This document shows, piece after piece, positions 6,601-14,200 of a stretch of DNA of 16,553 nucleotides. The position numbers and the translations under genes were made by a program. Every line of letters begins with the position of its first letter. Position 1 is the first letter of the stretch. The notes beneath the pieces are model-generated. The model saw nothing but the letters and a program-made list of their open reading frames with translations, ran no database searches and had not been told where the DNA came from. The DNA comes from SZUA-584 sp050943225 (GTDB taxonomy: Bacteria > Bacillota > Clostridia > Christensenellales > SZUA-584), in assembly GCA_050943225.1 (NCBI GenBank), contig JBMNOT010000016.1, positions 1-16,553 on the forward strand, in the 5' to 3' direction.

Positions 6601-7997
6601 CACGCCTTCACCTCCGATTTGATGGGCAGATACAGCGTAAACACGCTGCCCTTGCCCTCTTCGCTCTGCACGTCGATGCTGCCGCCGTGCAAAAGCGCTA
6701 TCTTCTGCGCGATATGCAGCCCCAGGCCGCTGCCGCCGGTATCGCGCGCCCGGGCCTTGTCCACCCGGTAAAACCTGTCGAACACGTACGGTATATCCTT
6801 CTCTGGGATGCCGTAGCCGGTATCCTTAACGGCGATGGCCGCATTACCGCCCGACTTGCTGAGCACCACCTGCACGCTGCCGCCGGGGTCGGTATATTTG
6901 ATGGCGTTCTCCACCAGGTTCATCACCGCCTGCATCACCTTCAGCGCATCGCATTCCACCTCGAGATCGTTGTTGACGGTGTAGGTCAGTTCCACGCCTT
7001 GCTCGTTGGCGATGGGCTTTAATGACGTTACCGACTTGAACACCAGCTCGGAGAGCAAAATCTTATCGATGTTGAGCGCCTGGGTCTCGCTGTCAGTACG
7101 CGCCAGTGTCAAAAGGCCGCTGATAACATCGTTTAAGCGGTCGATCTCCTTGTTAATATCGCCCAGAAATTCCTTGTAAATACGCTCCTCCACGCCGTCC
7201 TGATACAGCAGCGACTCGATGAGTATCTTGATGGAGCTGAGCGGGGTTTTTAGTTCGTGCGACGCGTTGGACACAAACTCGCTGCGCTTTTTGTCCATGT
7301 TCTCCAGCTTTTCGCTCATCACGTTGAACGTATGCGCAAGCGCCGCCATCTCGTTTTTGCCGGATACGTGGATGCGCTGGTGCAGGTTGCCGCGCGATAT
7401 CGACAGCGCGACGTTCATTAAATCGTTGATGGGCCGCGTGATGTAGCCCGACAGCCAGATGCTCACTCCGGCGAACATCGCGCAGGCGGCTATGGATATC
7501 ATCATGAGCACGCGGATAAAATTGCGCGTGATGTCCACCACGTCCTGAATGTCGGCAGAAAAAAGCACAGCTCCGATGGTCTCCCCATCGTAGACCACCG
7601 CAGCCGTATAATACACTGCGTAAAACGGTTTGCCGTCTTCGGTATTGATCTCGTGAAAGCCGTAGCTCGCGTCCTTGGGCCCCAGCAGCACGTCGGATAT
7701 CTCCTTGTGGTCCAGTTTCTGGCCGTTGAGCGTTGAGAAGCTGTCCACCAGCACGATGCCCGACTTGTTGAGCACCAGGAACCGGCCGCCATATTTTTTT
7801 GAACTCTGCTCGGCCAGTTCAAACATCTTGTACGCATTGGCGCTGCTTAGATACGGCGCCATGCTCACCGCCACGTTGTTTGTGCTCTTTATCTGCTCGC
7901 GGACGCGAAGCCCCACCAGGTAATCCTCCGCGAGGTAGGCGATGGCCATCGTCACCGCCGCAAAAGCGATTATAGCCACAACGAGGTTAAACAGCAC
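6600..7997 (-). CDS. walK: Membrane sensor histidine kinase, WalK/PhoR-like
   Basis: Partner of the adjacent response regulator. Numbered from GTG 7997 (465 residues): membrane segment 1-22, an extracytoplasmic PAS/Cache-like sensor about 28-160, second membrane segment 162-184, HAMP 180-235, HisKA with SHELKTPLSS (246-255; phosphorylated His247), and the ATPase domain with N box NLVENAIKYT (360-369), DTGYGIP (392-398), F-box region near 406-411 and GGSGLGLHIA (421-430). Unlike Bacillus WalK (about 611 residues) there is no intracellular PAS domain between HAMP and HisKA. The start is doubtful. GTG 7997 is the first standard start in frame but has no good ribosome site and begins inside the first membrane segment. 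The frame continues upstream as IFYSIRWRF, which resembles the usual start of such kinases, but with ATA (8024-8022) where ATG would be expected. The name walK rests on domain layout and pairing; a PhoR-like role is possible. Confidence 0.9.
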   Translation of the reverse strand: MLFNLVVAIIAFAAVTMAIAYLAEDYLVGLRVREQIKSTNNVAVSMAPYLSSANAYKMFELAEQSSKKYGGRFLVLNKSGIVLVDSFSTLNGQKLDHKEISDVLLGPKDASYGFHEINTEDGKPFYAVYYTAAVVYDGETIGAVLFSADIQDVVDITRNFIRVLMMISIAACAMFAGVSIWLSGYITRPINDLMNVALSISRGNLHQRIHVSGKNEMAALAHTFNVMSEKLENMDKKRSEFVSNASHELKTPLSSIKILIESLLYQDGVEERIYKEFLGDINKEIDRLNDVISGLLTLARTDSETQALNIDKILLSELVFKSVTSLKPIANEQGVELTYTVNNDLEVECDALKVMQAVMNLVENAIKYTDPGGSVQVVLSKSGGNAAIAVKDTGYGIPEKDIPYVFDRFYRVDKARARDTGGSGLGLHIAQKIALLHGGSIDVQSEEGKGSVFTLYLPIKSEVKA

Positions 7998-8025
7998 AAA
8001 CCGCCAGCGGATAGAGTAAAATATA

Positions 8026-8715
8026 TTATTTATCCGAGAAATAGTATCCCACTCCCCACTTCGTCAATATGAACTCGGGTTTGGCAGGGTTGGTCTCTAT
8101 CTTCTCGCGCAGGCGCCGGATATGCACGTCCACTGTCCTAAGATCGCCCAGGTATTCATATTTCCATATCAGCTCAAGCAGCTTCTCCCTGTCGAACACC
8201 TTGCCCCGGTTGGTGATAAAAAGCTGAAGCAGGTCGAACTCCTTGGCCGTCAGCGACACCTCGCGGTCATCTATCATCACGCTCCTGTTCTCCAGGTTCA
8301 CCGTCATGTTGCGCACCTTGATGACCTGCGATTCGCGCGATTTTTCGCTGTTCTCCACGCGCCTGAATATCGTCTTGATGCGCGCTTTGAGCTCCAGCAT
8401 GTTAAACGGCTTGGTCATGTAGTCGTCCGCGCCGAACTCCAGGCCCATGATCTTGTCCATATCGTCGTCCTTTGCCGTCAGCATAATGATGGGCACATTG
8501 GAGACGCTGCGGATGCGCTGGCAAACCTCCATGCCGTCTATCTTGGGCAGCATCAGGTCCAGCAGTATCAAATCGTATTTGCCTTCCTCAAACTTTTTGA
8601 GCGCCTCTTCACCGTCCAGCGCTTCGTCCACCTGATAGCCGTCCTGCTGCTCCAGGTTGAAGCGAAGCCCTTTGATCAGGCTGGGTTCATCGTCGACAAT
8701 CAGTATTCTCTTCAT
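8026..8715 (-). CDS. walR: OmpR/PhoB-family response regulator, WalR-like
   Basis: A 229-residue DNA-binding regulator activated by the neighbouring kinase. The receiver domain (1-120) has the acidic pair D8/D9, phosphorylated D53 (LLDLMLPKIDG), T80 and K102 (MTKPF). The C-terminal winged helix (about 130-227) ends with YLGDLRTVDVHIRRLREKIE and GVGYYF, close in pattern to WalR (YycF) of Firmicutes and to PhoP. ATG 8715 has AAGGAG at 8730-8725, 9 bases upstream, and an extended -10 promoter behind it, so it is the first gene of the operon. In Firmicutes WalR usually controls cell-wall hydrolases and is essential; that role is carried over by family, not shown here. No yycH, yycI or yycJ homologue is present; two GerMN lipoproteins occupy the equivalent places after the kinase. 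Confidence 0.93.
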   Translation of the reverse strand: MKRILIVDDEPSLIKGLRFNLEQQDGYQVDEALDGEEALKKFEEGKYDLILLDLMLPKIDGMEVCQRIRSVSNVPIIMLTAKDDDMDKIMGLEFGADDYMTKPFNMLELKARIKTIFRRVENSEKSRESQVIKVRNMTVNLENRSVMIDDREVSLTAKEFDLLQLFITNRGKVFDREKLLELIWKYEYLGDLRTVDVHIRRLREKIETNPAKPEFILTKWGVGYYFSDK

Positions 8716-8747
8716 TCGCCCATGCTCCTTGTCGAAGGTTATGAACT

Positions 8748-8756
8748 ATTATACCA
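8748..8756 (-). promoter_or_regulatory. Extended -10 promoter of the walR-walK-GerMN operon
   Basis: TGGTATAAT on the minus strand: a perfect -10 hexamer (8753-8748) with the TGn extension. No good -35 is found at 16-18 bases (only T/A-rich sequence), which is usual for extended -10 promoters. The start of transcription would be near 8741, giving a leader of about 26 bases with the ribosome site at 8730-8725. It lies in the 86-base gap 8716-8801, the most AT-rich stretch of the window, and separates this operon from ygiQ-pncA. Confidence 0.65.
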
Positions 8757-8801
8757 CAATATACAAATTATTAAAATGAAAGTTATTACAGGCGAATATA
8801 A

Positions 8802-9347
8802 CTACAGCTGCGTACTGCTGATAACATCAAAACCGAGTACGTTTTTGAAATGCGCCATCGCGAATTCGTGCCCCGCCGGGTTAAACGAGGCCACGCAGTC
8901 ACCCAAAATCACGGTGTCGAAGTCCTCGTTGTACGCCTCCACGGCGGTGTGGAGCACGCAGATGTCGGTGCACACCCCCGCGAGATACAGCCGCTCTACG
9001 CCGGCGCCGCGCAGCATATCCGCAAGGCCTGTGCCAAAAAACGCGCTGTAACGCGTCTTGTTGACAGTCATAACGGGCGCGGCGGCCTTTTCCAGCGCCT
9101 CGGCCACCACCGTTTCAGCGCCCCGCGTGCTCGCCAGCGCGTGCGGCGGAAACAGCTTTTTCTCGGGATGCGGCGCGTCCCAGTCGTGGCTGTCGTTGGC
9201 CAGCACGATGAGGCCGTCCCTGCTCATCCGCGATATTGCCCGCTCGATGTTTTCGCGTATGTCCTGAGCGGGCTTGCCCACCGTCAGCGCGCCGTCATCG
9301 TCCACAAAGTCGTGGATGTAATCCACCAACAGCAACGCTCTTTTCAT
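8802..9347 (-). CDS. pncA: Nicotinamidase (isochorismatase-like hydrolase)
   Basis: Converts nicotinamide to nicotinic acid and ammonia for NAD salvage in the cytoplasm. The 181-residue protein has the full catalytic set: Asp9 (LLLVDYIHDF), Lys97 (NKTRYSAF) and nucleophile Cys130 (GVCTDICVLHTAVEAY), plus likely metal ligands Asp52, His54 (NDSHDWD) and His69 (FPPHA). The non-proline-rich metal loop and the GVCTDICVLHTAV block closely resemble the B. subtilis PncA type (about 183 residues) rather than E. coli PncA. The start is ATG 9347-9345, which overlaps the ygiQ stop as ATGA; AAGGAG at 9363-9358 lies 10 bases upstream within ygiQ. A longer in-frame extension to 9509 is rejected because it would only read ygiQ's lysine/glycine-rich tail in another frame. 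Coupled to ygiQ; the functional link between the two is unknown. Confidence 0.92.
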   Translation of the reverse strand: MKRALLLVDYIHDFVDDDGALTVGKPAQDIRENIERAISRMSRDGLIVLANDSHDWDAPHPEKKLFPPHALASTRGAETVVAEALEKAAAPVMTVNKTRYSAFFGTGLADMLRGAGVERLYLAGVCTDICVLHTAVEAYNEDFDTVILGDCVASFNPAGHEFAMAHFKNVLGFDVISSTQL

Positions 9348-11224
9348 CTTCTTCCGGCTCCTTTCCCGCTTCCCTTTTTGGTCTTTATTCCACCGGCATG
9401 CGCTTTTTTCCTGCCGCCCGCCTTGCCCTTGCGGCTGCCGCCCTTGGGGCTGGTCTCCTCCGGCACCAGCCCGCCCGGGCCTATTAAATCCTCCCGCCCG
9501 GCCTCGCACAGCGCCTCGCGTATCAGCGGCCAGTTGCGCTTCTGGTCGAACTGCAAAAGCGCCCGCTGCATCGCCTTTTCCCGCGGCGTTTTTGCCACGT
9601 ACACCGGCTTGCCCGTCATGGGGTCCAGGCCGGTATGGAATATGCAGGTGGACACAGTGCCCGGCGTGGGGTAAAAATCCTGCACCTGTTCGGGCACAAA
9701 GCCCTGCTTTTTCAGCGCCAGCGCCAGCTCTATCGCGTCATTTAATGTGCTGCCCGGGTGCGAGGAGATGTAATAAGGCAAAAGGTACTGGGGCTTACCC
9801 GCCTTTTTGGTCGCGGCCTCGAAGCGGCGCGCAAAGCGCTCGTACACCGCGTAAGGCGGCTTGTTCATCAGCCGCAGCACTTCGCCGCTCACGTGTTCCG
9901 GCGCCACTTTCAGCTGCCCGCTGACGTGCTTTTTCACCAGCCGGTCGAAAAAACGGCCGTCCTTGTCCGCCATGAGGTAGTCGAACCGGAGGCCCGAGCG
10001 GATGAAAATGCGGCGCACGCCTTCCACCTTCTCCAGCGCCTCCAGCACTTCGCACAGCCCCTTGTGGCTCACTTTCAGGTTGGGGCAGGGCTTGGGAGTC
10101 AGGCAGCTGCGCGTACACGCTTCGGAATTCTTCGCCACACACACCGCATCGAAGAAGTTGGCCGTCGGCCCGCCTACGTCGGAGATAATGCCCTTAAATT
10201 CCGGCATGGCGGCCATGCGCCGCGCCTCCTCCACGATGGACTTTTTGGAACGTTTCTGGATGCGCTTGCCCTGATGCGCGCTGATGGAGCAGAACGCGCA
10301 CTGCCCGGGGCAGCCGCGCACCGTGATAATGCCAAACTGCACCTCGGAAAGCGCCGGCACCGGCTCTTTGTACGACGGGTGCTGCCGCCGCGTGAACGGC
10401 AGGCCGTATATCGCGTCCATCTCAGGTGTAATCAGCGGCATGGGCGGCGGAAACTGGATGAGATACCGGTCGCCATGGGGCTGCACCAGTATTTTGCCTC
10501 GCGGCGCGGTGTGCAGGTGAATGATGCGGCAGGCGTTCGCGAAATCCCTTTTGCTTTCCGCGATGCGCTCAAACGACGGCAGCATCACGTATTCGCCAAT
10601 GCCCTCCAGCGACGGGCGCAGCACGCACGTGCCCCGCACGCCCAGCATATCCCGCACGGATTCGCCGTTTTTCAGGCGGCCGCAAATCTCGGCAAGCGGC
10701 GCTTCGCCCATGCCGTATACCAAAAGGTCCGCCTTGGAATCCACCAGATACGAGCGGCGCACCTTATCCTCATAATAATCGTAATGCGCAAAACGGCGGT
10801 TTGATGCTTCCACCCCGCCGATGATGACCGGTATGTCCTTGTACGCCTGCTTTAAGCGCGCGGTGTACGCGATGGTGGGCCGGCTGGGCCTCAGGCCCGT
10901 TTTGCCCCCGGGCGAGTAGACGTCCTCGCTGCGCCTGCGCCTGGCGGCGGTGTACATGTTCACCATGCCGTCGATGTTGCCGCCGCTCAATAAAAACGCA
11001 TAGCGTGGCGGCCCGAGGCGCTTAAAATCGTCCGCGGATTCCCAGTTTGGCTGGGCGATAATGCTCACGCTGTATCCCAGGCTCTGCACAAACCGGCCGA
11101 TCACCGCCGCGGCGAACGACGGGTGGTCTACATACGCGTCGGGCGTCACAACGATATAGTCCAGCTGCTCGATGCCCTGTGCCGCCATCTCTTCCTGCGA
11201 CACCGGCAAAAATTCGTTGTTCAT
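9344..11224 (-). CDS. ygiQ: YgiQ-family radical SAM protein
   Basis: A 626-residue member of the YgiQ (TIGR03904-type) family, widespread and of unknown reaction. The N-terminal domain starts FLPVSQEEM and contains DAYVDHPSF (29-37) and GGNIDGMVNMY (81-91), characteristic of the family. The radical SAM core carries the 4Fe-4S cluster motif CPGQCAFC with Cys305, Cys309 and Cys312, next to SISAHQGKRI. A further Cys-rich block (CVAKNSEACTRSC and following) sits about 360-385. PEHVSGEVLRLM and YLLPYYISSHPGS lie in the last third. The final ~40 residues are a Lys/Gly/Arg-rich disordered tail, more basic than needed for the enzyme fold and possibly RNA-binding. Start at ATG 11224 fits family N-termini, but no ribosome site precedes it; instead a promoter -10 ends 6 bases upstream. 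It lies 20 bases after the glucan synthase gene and overlaps pncA by 4 bases. Confidence 0.94.
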   Translation of the reverse strand: MNNEFLPVSQEEMAAQGIEQLDYIVVTPDAYVDHPSFAAAVIGRFVQSLGYSVSIIAQPNWESADDFKRLGPPRYAFLLSGGNIDGMVNMYTAARRRRSEDVYSPGGKTGLRPSRPTIAYTARLKQAYKDIPVIIGGVEASNRRFAHYDYYEDKVRRSYLVDSKADLLVYGMGEAPLAEICGRLKNGESVRDMLGVRGTCVLRPSLEGIGEYVMLPSFERIAESKRDFANACRIIHLHTAPRGKILVQPHGDRYLIQFPPPMPLITPEMDAIYGLPFTRRQHPSYKEPVPALSEVQFGIITVRGCPGQCAFCSISAHQGKRIQKRSKKSIVEEARRMAAMPEFKGIISDVGGPTANFFDAVCVAKNSEACTRSCLTPKPCPNLKVSHKGLCEVLEALEKVEGVRRIFIRSGLRFDYLMADKDGRFFDRLVKKHVSGQLKVAPEHVSGEVLRLMNKPPYAVYERFARRFEAATKKAGKPQYLLPYYISSHPGSTLNDAIELALALKKQGFVPEQVQDFYPTPGTVSTCIFHTGLDPMTGKPVYVAKTPREKAMQRALLQFDQKRNWPLIREALCEAGREDLIGPGGLVPEETSPKGGSRKGKAGGRKKAHAGGIKTKKGSGKGAGRR

Positions 11225-11230
11225 GATGAG

Positions 11231-11260
11231 AGTATATCATCTCGTCACGGCTGCCAACAA
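11231..11260 (-). promoter_or_regulatory. ygiQ: Candidate promoter giving a leaderless ygiQ message
   Basis: On the minus strand TTGTTG (11260-11255) and an extended -10 TGATATACT (11239-11231; hexamer 11236-11231) are separated by 18 bases. Six bases then separate the -10 from the ygiQ ATG, so the expected first transcribed base is the A of the ATG. It overlaps the last codons and stop of the glucan synthase gene. The -35 is weak (3 of 6). Confidence 0.45.
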
Positions 11261-14200
11261 GCCAGTATTCTGTGAACGCCGCGGGATTTGTCCAAAGGCA
11301 GCTCTTTAGCGCGCTCCCCGCCCTCATAGCTCAGCCACGCTTCGCCCTGATAGCCGGGGATGAGGTCCACCGAAATGATATACGTCGCGCCGTCCTTGCG
11401 GTATTCGATGGTATACGGGCCGAAATCGTCGGGCACGCAGGGGGTTATGGACAGCACCCCGCGCTCGATGTGCAGCCCCAGAAGGTGCACAATAGCCGCC
11501 TGATACATCCAGCCCGCGGTGCCGGTGTACCACGTCCATCCGGCGCGGCCCTTGTGCCCCTCCACATGGTATACGTCCGACGCCATCACGTATGGCTCGC
11601 CCTTGTAGCGCTCCACGTCCGCGGGCGTGCGCGTGTGGTTAATGGGGTTTATCATCTGGAACAGGCGCAGCGCGTCGTCCTTCAGCCGCAGCCTGGCCGC
11701 AGCGATCACGAACCACGCCGCCGCATGGCTGTACTGGCCGCCGTTTTCGCGCACGCCGGGCAGGTAATTCTTGATATAGCCGGGGTTCTTCTCCCATTTG
11801 TCGAAAGGCGGCGCAAGCAGGCGGATAATGCCCTCGTCGCGCATCACCAGTTCGCTGGACGCCGATTCATAAGCGCGCCTCGCCCGCTCCGCACCGGATA
11901 TCACCGCCCACGCCTGCGACACCAGGTCGATGCGGCATTCCGGCGACGTATGGCTGCCCAGCGGCGTGCCGTCGTCGAAGAACGCCCGCGCGTACCATTC
12001 GCCGTCCCATCCGTGCTGTTCGATGTTTTTGCGCAGCTCGTCGCGCTGGGCGGTGTACTGCTCCGCCAGCTCATGCTCGCCGCGCCGCTCGCACAGGTCT
12101 GCAAACAGCCGCAGCACCTCCGAGAGGAAAAACGCCAGCCATACGCTTTCGCCCTTGCCTTCCGCGCCCACCTTGTCCATGCCGTCGTTCCAGTCGCCGC
12201 TGCCCATCAGCGGCAGGCCGCGCTCGCCGTAGCGCACCGAGCCGATGGCGCGCACGCAATGCAAAAACAGGCTCTCGCGCTCGCTGGTCTCCTCAAACCA
12301 GTCATACAGGTCGGATCGCCCCTCGGGTATTGGCTTGCTGACAAGATACGGCACCTGTTCGTCGAACACCGCCATGTCGCCTGTCAGCCGTTCATATTCG
12401 CAGGCTACGTACGGCAGGAACAGCTTGTCATCGGTGATGTGCGTGCGCACGCCGTGGGCGGGCTCGTGCCACCAGTGCAGCACGTCGCCCTCAATGAACT
12501 GCCGGGCGGCGCATTTTAATATATGCGCCCGGGCCCATGCGGGGTTGGTCAGCGTCACGGCCAGCACGTCCTGCAGCTGGTCGCGGAAGCCGTACGCTCC
12601 GCTGGACTGGTAGTAGCCGGTTCGGCCCATCAGCCGCGAGGTATACGTCTGGTATATCAGCCAGCCGTTGACCAGCATATCGAACGACTTGGCGGACGTC
12701 GTCACCCGGATGCCGCCCACCAGTTCCCGCCAGCGCTGCCGCACTTTTTCCAGCCGCCTTTCCGCGTCCCCAGCGGCACATAATTCTTCTATCATGCGCT
12801 GGTCGCCGTAGCCCATCAGCAGCGTCAGCGTCTTCTGCTCCCCGGGCTTTAATTTCACATGCGCCTGCAGCGCAAGCAGCGTGGCGCCGCAGCCCAAGTT
12901 GTCCGACAGCTCGGCGATTTTCAGCGCCTCTGGCCGGATGTTGTGCCCCGGCACGCCGAAGAACTCCTGCGCGGACGCGGTGTAGCGCACGTCCATGCCC
13001 GGTATCGCGATGAACATCGCATTGCCCGCTTCCCCGAACGGCGAGGACGCTATCAGCCGCCCGTCCTCGAAGCGCGCGCGGATGCCCGCCGCCTTGTCGG
13101 CCAGCACCGGCTCCGCGTAGTAGTACACCGAGAACGTCTCCTCGCACTCAGTATTGTTGACCAGCTTCAGCAGGCTGGTCTTGAGCGGCAGCTTGGTATC
13201 CACGAACATCGTCAGCGACGAGTAAACGCCCCCGTACCGCTCGAATACGGTATACCCGAAACCGTGGGTGATGCGGTAGCGGCCGCTGGCGTACATGTCG
13301 GGCGCGGTGCTGAACGAATCGCCGGTACGGTCACAGCGCACCAGCACGCCCTCGCCCGGCACGTCGGTCAGCGCATCGTTGCGGAACGGCGTAAGCCGCG
13401 TCATGCGCGCGTTGCCCGCCCACGTGTAGCCGCCCCCGCCCGCAGACACCAGGCTGCCCAAGCTCTCGCCCACCAGCAGGTTGCTCCACGGCAGCGGCGG
13501 GCGGTCCGTCACGTCGATGCAGTATTCGGTGCCCTGGTTCACGTAGCCGCCCCAGCCGTTGTCGAACGCCTTGAGCTGTTTGGGCACATGCACCCGGCCC
13601 TGGCATGCGCCCGGCTCAAACACGGTGTACGCATTGGCCACCACCGGCGCTTTCATCTGTGGCTCCAGCGCCGCGCCGCCGTCCAGCACAAGGCACGCCG
13701 CCGCCATCAGCGTCGCCAGGTCATCGTCGCTCAGCATCTCCCGCGCGAGTACGGTGATGCGGTTATACGGCCGGCCGGAAGCCGTCTGGGCGAGCTCCTC
13801 CAGCTTGTCGCGCAGCGGGCAAAGATACGCGTCGCCGCCCTCGTACACGATCACCAAATCAGCGGGCAGCCCTTTGAGGCTCAAAAACTCCTGCGCCTTG
13901 GCGATGGTCCTGACGTTGGGCAGGCTGTCTTCGTCCTTCGCGTGCATGAATATGATGGGCAGGTCGCCGGATATGCCCAGCTTCCACAGCGTTCCCCGGC
14001 CTTCCGGCGTGCCCACTGCCGGGCACTTCGCCGGGATGCGGATCACGGTGCGCGACGCGATGCGCTGGAACAGGTTCACCTGGCTGCCTTCCAGCTTGAG
14101 GTAGCGTATCTCCACCTGCGCGTGCGTCCACGCCAGATGAAACACGCGGCGCACGTCCTCCGGACCCGACACGCCCGAAAGACACTGCTCCACCGCCTCC

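Noticed and set aside
8716..8801. Terminator between pncA and walR
   Set aside because: The gap is AT-rich but no GC stem followed by a T run was found; it holds only the walR promoter and ribosome site.
9348..9509. Longer N-terminus for PncA
   Set aside because: Homologous proteins begin at MKRALLLVD; the extra codons just read the ygiQ tail in another frame.
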